A DNA stretch of 40,171 bases from an uncultured Bacteroidota bacterium (lineage in GTDB: Bacteria; Bacteroidota; Bacteroidia; Flavobacteriales; Flavobacteriaceae): positions 1 to 40,171 of the forward strand of contig CAKZOC010000161.1 in the NCBI GenBank assembly GCA_937136025.1, read 5' to 3'. Shown one piece after another: positions 24,769-33,070 of the stretch. The stretch's first letter is position 1. Each line of letters starts with the position of its first letter. The position numbers and the translations under genes are program-made. The notes under the pieces are model-generated. The model worked only from the letters and a program-made list of their open reading frames with translations, was not told the origin of the DNA and did not search any database.

Positions 24769-27029
24769 TAATGACAGTTCAAATGGTACATCAATTGCCC
24801 GAAAGGTATGTTTTCATCATTGGGGCTGAGTTCACGATGAAAATAGAGTTCAAAAGAACCGGGGTTTAGTTCACAAAGCAAAGTAACGAGTAGTGCATTC
24901 TGAAATACCCCTCCGCTACAGGCAATTTTGGAAATGCCTTCCCGCTCCGCTTTCTCTAAGATAAGCTTTGCCAGGGTGAAAATAAAATCCCCGGCGAGCT
25001 GTCCGGGGGGCTGGCCGGAAATCCGCCTGTTTTTGAGTTCCCCAATGAGCTGTTTAGCAGGAATGTTGCCGGCCTCATCCAGACGAACGAGTTGGGAGGC
25101 ACGACCGGTTTCAAAAGTGCGGGTAGCGGCTTCCAGGAGCATAGCCGCCTCTCCTTCATAAGAATTCAGATCGCATAGGCCCAGCAGGGAAGCCACCGCA
25201 TCGAACAGCCTGCCCATAGAGGAGGTTTTAAGCGTGTTTCCGGACTTGAGTTGCTTGTAGAGCCTCCAGGCGTGCGGACTAAATTTGTCCTGTACAAATT
25301 CAGGCTCCTCCAGCAGAGAAAACAAAGAGAGCCTGGGATTTTTGGCCATAGCATCCCCCGCCAGCCAGTCAAAGTACGCCACTTGCCCGGCCCGGACCAT
25401 GGAGCCTTTCTCAAAACGAAAAAATTCGCCTCCCCAAACCTGCCCGTCTTCCCCGTATCCGGTGCCATCCCAAACAACTCCCAGTATGGGTTCAGGGCTT
25501 TTGAACAGATCGTTCTCCCCCAGTACCGCGGCGAAATGGGCCTTATGGTGCGGAATCTGATGCCAGGGAATGCTCCATTTTTCAGATAGCTCCTTCCCGT
25601 ACCGGGTGCTTTGGTACCCCGGATGGGTATCGGTGAGCAGGGCGGTCGGTCGCTTTTGAAAGAGGGTGGTGAAGCTTTTGATCAACTCGGTAAACCGCTC
25701 AAAGACCTCAAAATTTTCCAAATTTCCTATGTACTCACTGATATAGAGAAAGTCATTTGGAATAAAACCAATAGTGCTTTTAAGTTCCGCTCCCAAAGCC
25801 ATAAGACCTGTACTATGCGCTGAATTTACGGGCCGGCTGTAGTTCGGCGCCATTCCCCGACTTCTTCTGAGCAAAATGGGAATAGCTTCAGGTGTGGAAA
25901 AACGCAGCACAGAATCATCCTGCGAATGAATAATTTCGAGGTCGTGTTCAAAAAAATAATCCGCTACACCCGATAATTTTTCATGTGCCTGGGCCTCGGA
26001 AAAACATATCGGAGCCCCGTGAATATTCCCGCTGGTAGCAATCAGGGGTTTCGGATAAGCCCTGGAAAGCTGGTCGAGAAGGCCCGTATAGGGCAACATT
26101 ACCCCGAGTTGGTGCAGGCCCGGGGCAATGATATCCAACACAGCCTTCCCGGTATACCCATTCGTGTCCAGCAGTACTATAGGGCGCTCGGGGGATCTCA
26201 GGGCTTTTCCTTCAGCCGGGTGTACGGAAAAATCCGACTCCAAATATTCGAGGGAGGGGTAAAGCACCGCAAAGGGCTTTGTGGGCCTTTTTTTTCGGGA
26301 CCGTAAAGTTTCAATGGGTTTCGGTTTTGTGGCATCGCAGCACAGCAGGTATCCCGAGGTGTTTTTTAGGGCGATAATCTTCCCTTCCTCCAGAAATAGG
26401 GCAAGCTGCTTAAAAATAGCTTCATTTTTCACAGAAAACGAAACCCCTTTGGCGTCTGTAATCCGATATTTTATTCCGCAACGCCCACAGCTATTTGTCT
26501 GAGCGTGAAAACGCCGATCTTTCGGATTCCCATATTCTTCTGCGCATACATCGCACATTTTAAAAGCCTGCATACTGGTATGCTCCCTTTCGAAAGGAAA
26601 TGTTTTTGTCAGGGCCCAGCGGGGCCCGCAATTCACACAACTGATAAACGGATATCCAAAACGACGATTATCGGGATCATTAAGGTCTTGCCTGCAGTCC
26701 GGACAAAGGGCAAAATCCGGAGTCAATTGCAGGTTCAGGGTGCTGTTTTTTGCTGAGGGTCGGATACTAAATCGCTTATAGGATCGATATGGAATTTCCT
26801 CATAATGATGGTGCACGACCCGGGCGATGGCCGGGGCTTCCTGCGTAATTTTTTTGTAGAAGGATGCCAGGCTTTGTCTCGGCCCTGAGACCGTTATTTC
26901 CACGCCAGATTCATTGTTAGACACATTGCCCACGAGTTTAAAGGCCAGGGCTTCGCGATATACAAATGGTCGGAATCCCACGCCCTGTACCCGTCCCTGA
27001 ATTTGTATCCTAAAGGTGGTCCCCAACAA
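24768..27029 (-). CDS. hypF: Carbamoyltransferase HypF
   Basis: HypF (753 residues) makes carbamoyl-AMP from carbamoyl phosphate and passes the carbamoyl group to HypE. Domains in order are acylphosphatase (GRVQGVGFRPF, residues 12-22, catalytic R20 and N38), two zinc-finger sets (CPDC...CVNC and CDVC...CGRC), a YrdC-like domain ('IALKNTSGYLLCCDA', 'RPTKPFAVLYPSLEYLE', 'ATSGNIHGAPI') and a Kae1-like domain ('HHKAHFAAV', 'VWDGTGYGEDGQVWGGEF', 'SGGVFQNALL'). Length and content are normal. Its start lies 20 bp inside the end of the protease gene, so the two are translationally linked. Confidence 0.97.
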   Translation of the reverse strand: MLGTTFRIQIQGRVQGVGFRPFVYREALAFKLVGNVSNNESGVEITVSGPRQSLASFYKKITQEAPAIARVVHHHYEEIPYRSYKRFSIRPSAKNSTLNLQLTPDFALCPDCRQDLNDPDNRRFGYPFISCVNCGPRWALTKTFPFEREHTSMQAFKMCDVCAEEYGNPKDRRFHAQTNSCGRCGIKYRITDAKGVSFSVKNEAIFKQLALFLEEGKIIALKNTSGYLLCCDATKPKPIETLRSRKKRPTKPFAVLYPSLEYLESDFSVHPAEGKALRSPERPIVLLDTNGYTGKAVLDIIAPGLHQLGVMLPYTGLLDQLSRAYPKPLIATSGNIHGAPICFSEAQAHEKLSGVADYFFEHDLEIIHSQDDSVLRFSTPEAIPILLRRSRGMAPNYSRPVNSAHSTGLMALGAELKSTIGFIPNDFLYISEYIGNLENFEVFERFTELIKSFTTLFQKRPTALLTDTHPGYQSTRYGKELSEKWSIPWHQIPHHKAHFAAVLGENDLFKSPEPILGVVWDGTGYGEDGQVWGGEFFRFEKGSMVRAGQVAYFDWLAGDAMAKNPRLSLFSLLEEPEFVQDKFSPHAWRLYKQLKSGNTLKTSSMGRLFDAVASLLGLCDLNSYEGEAAMLLEAATRTFETGRASQLVRLDEAGNIPAKQLIGELKNRRISGQPPGQLAGDFIFTLAKLILEKAEREGISKIACSGGVFQNALLVTLLCELNPGSFELYFHRELSPNDENIPFGQLMYHLNCH

Positions 27030-27561
27030 CCTGCGCTTCTTTGTGGAGGGTTTGCGCCAGTGTAAGTATTTGCTCCATGGCTACCGGGATGGCGTTTTTC
27101 ACGGGCGGGGAAACTTCAACGCTCATCGGGTTTATATGGTCGATAGAAACGGTAATCAGGTAAAGATCAGGCTGGTGTTCCAGCAGATATACCGCTTCAA
27201 TCATATCTTTAAGACCTACATCGTGCACGCTTAGTGCCTTGGGAAAGTCAGACGCAAATTTTGGCCGCAACAGGCTGACGGTTCCGGCCGGTTTTCCATC
27301 CATGGTGGCATCCACAAAGATCACAGTGCCATAGGCCTGAAAACGATCGAGCAGTAAAAACCCGCCCGTACCTCCATCGAGGATATCCAGATATTCAGGG
27401 ATGGAATGCTCAGAAAGGGCTTCAATCAGCCGCACCCCAATGCTTTCATCACCCATCAGATAATTGCCGACCCCAAGGACAAGGATACTGCCGGTTTTGT
27501 CTTTTTCAAAGTAATAGCTGTCACTGCTGATGCCTTGCGGGCTTTGAGATGTGTTTTTCAT
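27010..27561 (-). CDS. hyaD: Hydrogenase maturation endopeptidase (HyaD/HybD type)
   Basis: The start at 27561 (MKNTSQSPQG) gives 183 residues; an ATG at 27642 would begin inside the cytochrome gene and add 27 unlike residues. The three nickel ligands of HybD-type proteases are visible: Glu in 'GVGNYLMGDESIGV', Asp in 'VIFVDATMDG' and His in 'SVHDVGL'. The enzyme removes the C-terminal tail of the large subunit after His557 once nickel is in place. It follows the cytochrome gene by 25 bp and overlaps hypF by 20 bp. The N-terminal 25 residues before 'SILVLGVGN' are longer than usual. Confidence 0.94.
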   Translation of the reverse strand: MKNTSQSPQGISSDSYYFEKDKTGSILVLGVGNYLMGDESIGVRLIEALSEHSIPEYLDILDGGTGGFLLLDRFQAYGTVIFVDATMDGKPAGTVSLLRPKFASDFPKALSVHDVGLKDMIEAVYLLEHQPDLYLITVSIDHINPMSVEVSPPVKNAIPVAMEQILTLAQTLHKEAQVVGDHL

Positions 27562-27586
27562 ATATAGGGTATGTCTGAATGGACTA

Positions 27587-28351
27587 TCAGGAAGTTTGAG
27601 AAGGTTCTGCCGGAGTGTTCGCCAGATCTTCCGCTTCGGCAATAAGATCCTGGATTTCTTCTTTGGTCAACCGATCTTCCTGTACAAATTTATAACCTCC
27701 GAACATTGAGGATACTTCACCCCGGCCTTCGAGCCAGTCGTGGTAAAAGACGAGATAGACGTGTATGAGCGTGAAGAGGATAAAAAACCAGGTGGCAATA
27801 TGGTGAATGGTACGGACCATAAAATCTCCTCCGAATAGGGGGACTACCCAGCTAAAAAGGTCCGCCAACCACCACCCTGACATGTCGGCGTATAAACCGA
27901 AGCCGGTGATGACCTGAACCACGGCTACCACAAAGAGTCCTACATAAGAAATGGCGGCTACAGAATTATGCCCCACACTTATGTTCCGTACATCATTGGT
28001 TTTATCGTGTTGCAGGAGGATATCTACTTTAAGGACATGAAGGATATTTTTACGCATTTTCTTGCTGAAGGGCAAATAGGCTTTCCAGTGTGCAAAACGG
28101 TTTCCCACAAAAGCCCAGTAAATGCGCAGCAGCATATTGAAAAAGAAAATATAGGCCGTTCCAAAATGAATAAACCGTACCGTTCCAAACCAATACGACT
28201 CGCTCGCTTCTGCCCCGGAGAGAATGGCCGGCGGATCGGAAATAATAAACCCGGTGATGGCCAGCACAGTGATGCAGAGCACGTTGATCCAGTGGAAAAT
28301 CCGTACCGGAAGTTCCCAGACATAGACGCGTTTATAATTTTTGGGCTGCAT
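27587..28351 (-). CDS. hyaC: [NiFe]-hydrogenase cytochrome b subunit
   Basis: The 254-residue protein is the diheme cytochrome b (HyaC/HoxZ family) that anchors the hydrogenase dimer to the membrane and passes electrons to quinone. Four membrane segments are visible (about 17-37, 60-80, 125-150 and 180-205). Candidate heme histidines are in 'RIFHWINV', 'VRFIHFGTAYIFF', 'IHHIATWFFILFTLIHVYLVFYHDW'. The C-terminus is a soluble acidic tail. It is coded 11 bp after the large-subunit gene. Confidence 0.95.
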   Translation of the reverse strand: MQPKNYKRVYVWELPVRIFHWINVLCITVLAITGFIISDPPAILSGAEASESYWFGTVRFIHFGTAYIFFFNMLLRIYWAFVGNRFAHWKAYLPFSKKMRKNILHVLKVDILLQHDKTNDVRNISVGHNSVAAISYVGLFVVAVVQVITGFGLYADMSGWWLADLFSWVVPLFGGDFMVRTIHHIATWFFILFTLIHVYLVFYHDWLEGRGEVSSMFGGYKFVQEDRLTKEEIQDLIAEAEDLANTPAEPSQTS

Positions 28352-28362
28352 GGTTCTGGTTT

Positions 28363-30096
28363 TTAAATGTCACAACTCGAAATATTCTGCACTTGAGAGA
28401 GGTGCTTTCCGTGTTCATCGTACAGATGCACAGCACAGGCGATACAGGGGTCAAAGGAGTGAATCGTCCTTATAATTTCCAGCGGGAGTTCAGGATCGGC
28501 CACCGGCGTACCTAAGAGCGTGGATTCATAAGCCGAGCGCTGTCCTTTTGGATCTCTGGGCGAAGCGTTCCAGGTTGAGGGAACCACCAATTGATAGTTG
28601 GCCGTCTTCTTGTCCTCTATCCGGATCCAGTGTCCGAGTGCCCCTCTGGGGGCTTCACAGAAGCCTACACCCTTTGAAGACTGAGGCCAGGATTCCGGTT
28701 CCCACAATTCGGTATTTGCCATTCGGGAATCCCCGTTTTTAATATTGTTCAAGAGGGTGGCGTAAAAATCCTGAGTCCATTGAGCGACAAGCCGGGTTTC
28801 CAGTCCTCTGGCGGCTGTCCGACCCAGGGTAGAGAAGAGCGCATCTACGGGCACATCGAGTTGGGTAAGCGCCCCGTTCACGAGCTCCTGAATTTCTTGA
28901 TTACCGCGGGCATATCCGACAAGGAGTCTGGCTAAAGGCCCTACCTCCATCGGTTTTCCTTTCCAGCGCGGGGTTTTGATAAAGCTGTATTTCTGGCTGA
29001 CATCCAATTGTTCATAAGGGGGCTTGGGACCGCTGTAATTGATATGGGTCTCCCCATCCCAGGGATGCTTCCCGGTTTCAATCCCTTCTGCATACGGATC
29101 ATACCAGGAATTGTTCACAAATTCTTCGATGTCTTCGTTGCGATGATCTACCTCATGCACTTTCGAGAGGTCCCGGTCCAGGATAATTCCCGGAGGGAAC
29201 TTAAAGTTTGAGATATCCGCGTACCCATTGGTGGGGAAATCTCCGTAAGCCATATAATTTCCGAAGCCTTTGCCGATGGCGCCCCAGTCCTTATAGAAGG
29301 AGGCGATGGCCATCAGGTCAGGGAGATACACCTGTTCTACGAATTCCTGCCCTTCTTTAATCAGCCGCCCCACATAGGCCAGCCGCTCGGCGTTAAGCCC
29401 TCCCGGGCTGTCTTCATTAATGGCACAGGCCATACCCCCAACGAGGTAGTTGGGATGCGGGTTTTTACCCCCGAAGATGGTATGCACCTTAACGATTTCT
29501 TTTTGCCATTCGAGCGCTTCAAGATAATGCGCCACCGCGAGGAGGTTTACCTCAGGTGGAAGTTTCATTTGGGGATGTCCCCAGTAACCGTTGGCAAAAA
29601 TTCCCAATTGTCCACTTTCTACAAATCGGGTGATCCGCTTTTTGATGTCAGAGAAATAGCCCGGGGAACTCTTGGGCCAGCTGGAAATACTCTGCGCCAG
29701 CGTTGAAGTGGCCGCCGGATCTGCCTTAAGTGCATTGACCACATCGACCCAATCCAGGGCGTGCAAGTGATAGAAATGCACTACATGGTCATGCATATAG
29801 AGACTGCCTTCCATGATGTTGCGAACCATTTCTGCGTTGGGAGGTATATGTATGCCCAGGGCATCTTCAACCGAGCGGACAGAGGCCAGGGCATGTACAG
29901 TGGTACAAACCCCACAAGCTCTTTGAACAAAGGCCCAAACATCTCTCGGGTCTCTCCCCTGTACGATGCTTTCCAACCCGCGAACCATAGGGCTGGAGCT
30001 ATAGGCATCCGTAATGACGCCATCCTTGACCTCAACCTCGATGCGCAAATGCCCTTCGATTCGGGTAATGGGATCTACTACTATTCTATTTGCCAT
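28363..30096 (-). CDS. hyaB: [NiFe]-hydrogenase large subunit precursor, group 1
   Basis: The 577-residue subunit carries the NiFe active site. Ligand motif L1 is CGVCTTVH with C61 and C64; L2 is DPCIACAVH with C551, C554 and H557. A 20-residue tail (L558 to I577) remains for removal by HyaD. The flanking motifs 'DPITRIEGHLRIE', 'MVRGLE', 'RNIMEGSLYMHDHVVHFYHLHALDW' and 'GNYMAYGDF' are those of membrane-bound uptake hydrogenases. The gene lies between those for the small subunit (21 bp upstream) and cytochrome b (11 bp downstream). The enzyme oxidises hydrogen on the periplasmic side. Confidence 0.98.
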   Translation of the reverse strand: MANRIVVDPITRIEGHLRIEVEVKDGVITDAYSSSPMVRGLESIVQGRDPRDVWAFVQRACGVCTTVHALASVRSVEDALGIHIPPNAEMVRNIMEGSLYMHDHVVHFYHLHALDWVDVVNALKADPAATSTLAQSISSWPKSSPGYFSDIKKRITRFVESGQLGIFANGYWGHPQMKLPPEVNLLAVAHYLEALEWQKEIVKVHTIFGGKNPHPNYLVGGMACAINEDSPGGLNAERLAYVGRLIKEGQEFVEQVYLPDLMAIASFYKDWGAIGKGFGNYMAYGDFPTNGYADISNFKFPPGIILDRDLSKVHEVDHRNEDIEEFVNNSWYDPYAEGIETGKHPWDGETHINYSGPKPPYEQLDVSQKYSFIKTPRWKGKPMEVGPLARLLVGYARGNQEIQELVNGALTQLDVPVDALFSTLGRTAARGLETRLVAQWTQDFYATLLNNIKNGDSRMANTELWEPESWPQSSKGVGFCEAPRGALGHWIRIEDKKTANYQLVVPSTWNASPRDPKGQRSAYESTLLGTPVADPELPLEIIRTIHSFDPCIACAVHLYDEHGKHLSQVQNISSCDI

Positions 30097-30117
30097 GATG
30101 ATGGATTTATGGAGAAT

Positions 30118-31242
30118 CTATGATTCGAATTTTTTCTCATTTTCCTTACCGCGCCTGATGCGATCTGAAAGTTCTTTTCGTTTGGTAATATTCGCGGCAA
30201 TGGCGTGGGCAGCCAGACCTCCGGCAAGCACACCTGCTGCAACTTTTCCAATAGTATCTGCAGAACTCTCTATTCCAAAGCCTGCCAGACCGGTAAGGCG
30301 TTCGTAGAAGGGGCCGTTGTCCCAAAAATCTTCCTCGCTGCATCCGATACAACCGTGTCCGGACTGAATGGGGAAGCTCACGCCGTTATTCCAGCGGATT
30401 GTCCCGCACGAATTGTAGGTCATCGGACCCCGGCAACCTACTTTATAGAGGCAATACCCTTCTTTGGCATTCTGGTCGTCAAAGGTTTCGGCGAACAGAC
30501 CGGCGTCGTAATAGGGTCTGCGATAACAGGAATCGTGGACGCGTTTGGCATAAAAGGCCTTGGGTCGGCCGATATTATCGAGCTCTGGCAATCGACCAAA
30601 AGTGATCAGGTGCACGATGATGCCCGCCATTACTTCTCCGATAGGCGGACAGCCCGGAACCTTGATGATGGGTTTGTCCTTGATGATTTCATGGATAGGT
30701 GTGGCCTGAGTGGGATTGGGATAGGCCGCCTGAACACATCCATTACAGGCACAGCTGCCCCATGCGATGATTGCTTTGGCCCCAGCTGCAGACTCCAAAA
30801 GGATATCTTTGGCGGAGCGGCCGGCAATACAACAGTAATTTCCGTCATCTCCCAGTGGAACAGAGCCTTCAACACAAAGGATGTATTCACCTTTGTATTT
30901 CTCCATGGTGTCGTGTTTTGCCGCTTCGGCCTGATGCCCGGAGGCTGCCATGAGCGTCAGCGTATAATCCAGGGAAATCTTATCGAGGATGATATCGGAT
31001 ACAATAGGGTGATCCGAACGGATAAAGGATTCACTGCAACACGTGCATTCCTGGAAGTGTTCCCAGATTACCGGGATTCTGAATGTGGTTTCCAAAGACT
31101 TGGCCACCTGGCCAATCATTGTGGTTTCTAGCCCCATGTATGCTGCGATATACGTCGCAAATTTCATGAAGTCTCTTCGGCTGTACCCCTGTTTTATGAT
31201 GCTGTCATAATAGGTTTCCTGAGTGTTTCTTTCAAAAGCCAT
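30118..31242 (-). CDS. hyaA: [NiFe]-hydrogenase small subunit, oxygen-tolerant type
   Basis: The 374-residue precursor has a Tat signal (SRRDFMKF, residues 21-28). Six cysteines that hold a [4Fe-3S] proximal cluster are present: C66, C68 and C69 in ECTCCSES, C164 and C169 in WGSCACNGC, and C198 in PGCPP. Subtracting 49 gives 17, 19, 20, 115, 120 and 149, the numbering I recall for Ralstonia HoxK. The distal ligands (H236, C239, C264, C270) and the [3Fe-4S] ligands (C279, C298, C301) match with the same offset. A C-terminal hydrophobic helix ('[19 protein letters not shown]') ends in a basic tail, so the subunit is membrane anchored. This is group 1d-like. It is the first gene of the minus-strand run. 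Confidence 0.97.
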   Translation of the reverse strand: MAFERNTQETYYDSIIKQGYSRRDFMKFATYIAAYMGLETTMIGQVAKSLETTFRIPVIWEHFQECTCCSESFIRSDHPIVSDIILDKISLDYTLTLMAASGHQAEAAKHDTMEKYKGEYILCVEGSVPLGDDGNYCCIAGRSAKDILLESAAGAKAIIAWGSCACNGCVQAAYPNPTQATPIHEIIKDKPIIKVPGCPPIGEVMAGIIVHLITFGRLPELDNIGRPKAFYAKRVHDSCYRRPYYDAGLFAETFDDQNAKEGYCLYKVGCRGPMTYNSCGTIRWNNGVSFPIQSGHGCIGCSEEDFWDNGPFYERLTGLAGFGIESSADTIGKVAAGVLAGGLAAHAIAANITKRKELSDRIRRGKENEKKFES

Positions 31243-31269
31243 CTGATTGCCAGTTAATTAGAATAAAAA

Positions 31270-31289
31270 ATTGTAGGTAGTCGTACAAT
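31270..31289. promoter_or_regulatory. Inverted repeat in the hyaA-hypA divergent promoter region
   Basis: ATTGTA-N8-TACAAT lies 28 bp before the hyaA start. It sits just downstream of the candidate -7 box at 31289-31296, roughly on the transcription start, a position typical of a repressor site. Confidence 0.45.
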
Positions 31290-31296
31290 AAACTTA
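31289..31296 (-). promoter_or_regulatory. Candidate -7 element of the hya operon
   Basis: On the minus strand TAAGTTTA matches TAnnTTTG with one mismatch and lies 46 bp before the hyaA ATG. A clear -33 TTG at standard spacing is not visible, so an activator may be needed. Confidence 0.4.
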
Positions 31297-31389
31297 GAAC
31301 ACTCAAAAGAGAAAAAACATGATTTATGTCAGGCTTTCCGGATATTTTTTAATTTAATATTGATACTGTTCCAAAAACTGTCACCAAAG

Positions 31390-31731
31390 ATGCACGAATT
31401 ATCCATTGCGATGGGAATTGTCAAAATCGCGGAGTCCGAGACCCACAAGGCCGGAGCTTCTAAGGTGGAATGCATTGAACTGGAAATCGGAAAACTGGCG
31501 GGGATCGAATTCGAATCTCTCAATTTTGTCTGGCCATTGGCGGTAAAAAACACCGTTTTGGAACAGGCCGAAAAGCGGATCGAAGTGATTCAGGGACAGG
31601 CGCGCTGCATGGACTGTGACACATTGTTTGAGTTGGAAAAATTCTACGATTCATGCCCCGTTTGCCGGAGCAATTTAAAGGCGATCTTAAAAGGAAAAGA
31701 ATTACGGGTGAAAGCCCTGGAAGTTGTTTAA
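31390..31731 (+). CDS. hypA: Hydrogenase nickel-insertion protein HypA
   Basis: HypA (113 residues) delivers nickel with HypB. The start at 31390 is chosen because the N-terminus must be Met-His (MHELSIA): His2 is a nickel ligand. A TTG ten codons upstream would bury it. The zinc site is two CxxC pairs, CMDC and CPVC, near residues 76-79 and 96-99. It opens a plus-strand unit hypA-hypB-hypC divergent from the hya operon; the 147-bp gap between the starts holds promoters for both. Confidence 0.96.
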   Translation: MHELSIAMGIVKIAESETHKAGASKVECIELEIGKLAGIEFESLNFVWPLAVKNTVLEQAEKRIEVIQGQARCMDCDTLFELEKFYDSCPVCRSNLKAILKGKELRVKALEVV

Positions 31732-31748
31732 ACTAATACCATACTATT

Positions 31749-32690
31749 ATGTGCGGAACATGCGGATGCGGAAGTGAAGAAGGCGGGGTTCGAATTCTGA
31801 TGCCGGGAGTATATCAGGAAGGACTCACACATTCACATGAACATCATCACCATCACGGCCATTCTCACGATCACGACCACAGTCATGACCATGGCCATTC
31901 TCACGATCACGGTCATTCCCACGGTCATTCTCATGATCACGGTCACGGTCATTCTCACGATCACGACCACAGTCATTCTCACGACCACACACATTCCCAC
32001 GATGCCGGAGGAATTACCCTGGCTCCCAATAAAAAAATACTTGAGGTAGAACAGGATGTATTGCACCACAATCAGGTCATGGCTGCCCGGAACAGAGGCT
32101 ATTTTGAAGCTTTGAATATTCTTACGCTGAATTTGGTCAGTTCCCCGGGGTCCGGAAAAACCTCCCTCCTGGAACGCACGTTACAGGACTTGAAGGATAC
32201 CCTGGATTTCTATGTGATCGAGGGAGATCAACAGACGGTAAATGATGCCAATCGCATTTCGGCCCTCGATGTTCCCGTCATTCAGATCAACACAGGGAAA
32301 GGATGTCATTTGGAGAGTGATATGGTCTTTGAGGCCGTAAAACAGCTACAGATGAAGGCCAATGCGATATTAATGATCGAGAATGTAGGGAATCTGGTCT
32401 GCCCTTCAATGTTTGATTTGGGAGAAAAAAAGCGGGTAGTGATTATCAGTACAACAGAAGGGGAGGACAAGCCTCTTAAATATCCCGATATGTTCCACAG
32501 CTCGGACATTTGTATTATCAACAAAATAGACCTGCTTCCCTATGTGAATTTCGATGTTGGCAAGGTAAAAGACTACGCCCTGCAGGTGAATGCGAATCTG
32601 AAGTTTTTTGAAGTCTCTGCAACGACAGGTGAGGGTATGGAAGCCTGGTATGAATGGTTAAAAGAACAGATCGTTCCAAAAAAAGCCTGA
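31749..32690 (+). CDS. hypB: Hydrogenase nickel GTPase HypB with long His-rich domain
   Basis: HypB (313 residues) uses GTP to drive nickel insertion into the hydrogenase large subunit. The N-terminal CGTCGC (C2, C5, C7) is the high-affinity nickel site. Residues 28-84 contain 31 histidines in 57 positions, mostly as His-Ser/Asp/Gly-His, a nickel store as in rhizobial 'nickelin' HypB. The G domain follows: P-loop SSPGSGKTS (131-139), 'ENVGNLVCPSMFDLGE', and NKIDLLP. It is 17 bp after hypA and 3 bp before hypC. The His region is coded by imperfect tandem repeats. Confidence 0.97.
   Translation: MCGTCGCGSEEGGVRILMPGVYQEGLTHSHEHHHHHGHSHDHDHSHDHGHSHDHGHSHGHSHDHGHGHSHDHDHSHSHDHTHSHDAGGITLAPNKKILEVEQDVLHHNQVMAARNRGYFEALNILTLNLVSSPGSGKTSLLERTLQDLKDTLDFYVIEGDQQTVNDANRISALDVPVIQINTGKGCHLESDMVFEAVKQLQMKANAILMIENVGNLVCPSMFDLGEKKRVVIISTTEGEDKPLKYPDMFHSSDICIINKIDLLPYVNFDVGKVKDYALQVNANLKFFEVSATTGEGMEAWYEWLKEQIVPKKA
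31830..32000 (+). repeat. Imperfect tandem repeats coding the HypB His-rich domain
   Basis: Units of the type CATTCTCACGATCACG recur through this stretch. A 27-bp segment at 31860-31886 is repeated exactly at 31950-31976, 90 bp or 30 codons apart. The repeats keep the frame, so unit gain or loss would change the number of histidines without breaking the gene. Confidence 0.8.
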
Positions 32691-32693
32691 AAA

Positions 32694-32951
32694 ATGTGTC
32701 TTTCAATACCTGGAAAACTGATTGAAATTACCCAAACTTTGGATGAGACCTTTCGTCTGGGTAACGTCTCCTTTGACGGGGTGGTCAAGGAGGTGAATCT
32801 GACCCTTGTCCCCCGGGCGAAGGTAGGGGACTACGTCATGGTACATGTAGGGGCGGCCATCGCTATTGTCAATGAAGAGGAAGCCGCAAAGACATTTGAA
32901 ATCCTTCGGCAACTGGGAGAACTCGATGAGCTGGAAACGGGAGGTGCCTGA
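32694..32951 (+). CDS. hypC: Hydrogenase maturation chaperone HypC
   Basis: HypC (85 residues) carries the Fe(CN)2CO unit from HypD to the large subunit. The start MCLSIPGKL gives the essential Cys2; 'GDYVMVHVGAAIAIVNEEEA' is the OB-fold core. It ends the plus-strand hyp unit; with hypD, hypE and hypF on the other strand the set of six maturation genes is complete. Confidence 0.97.
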   Translation: MCLSIPGKLIEITQTLDETFRLGNVSFDGVVKEVNLTLVPRAKVGDYVMVHVGAAIAIVNEEEAAKTFEILRQLGELDELETGGA

Positions 32952-33070
32952 AATTTTGAGGCTTTTTGACGACCCGGGGGCAGGATGCCCCTTCCACTCT
33001 GAAATGATAAAGAAACAATCGTAAATCACGGTCCTTATTTTGGTCCTAACCCATCCTAAACCTCAGTCCT

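Noticed and set aside
27562..27642. Upstream start of the hydrogenase protease inside the cytochrome gene
   Set aside because: It would add 27 basic residues unlike HybD-type proteases; the start at 27561 lies just after the cytochrome stop.
31830..32000. CRISPR-like array
   Set aside because: The repeats are short, unevenly spaced and fully coding for His-rich HypB; there are no spacers.
31837..32069. Low-complexity frames on both strands across the hypB His repeat
   Set aside because: They are products of the CAT/CAC repeat read in other frames.
32977..32991. GGGGC/GCCCC hairpin after hypC as a terminator
   Set aside because: The stem has no T-run after it, so termination cannot be supported.
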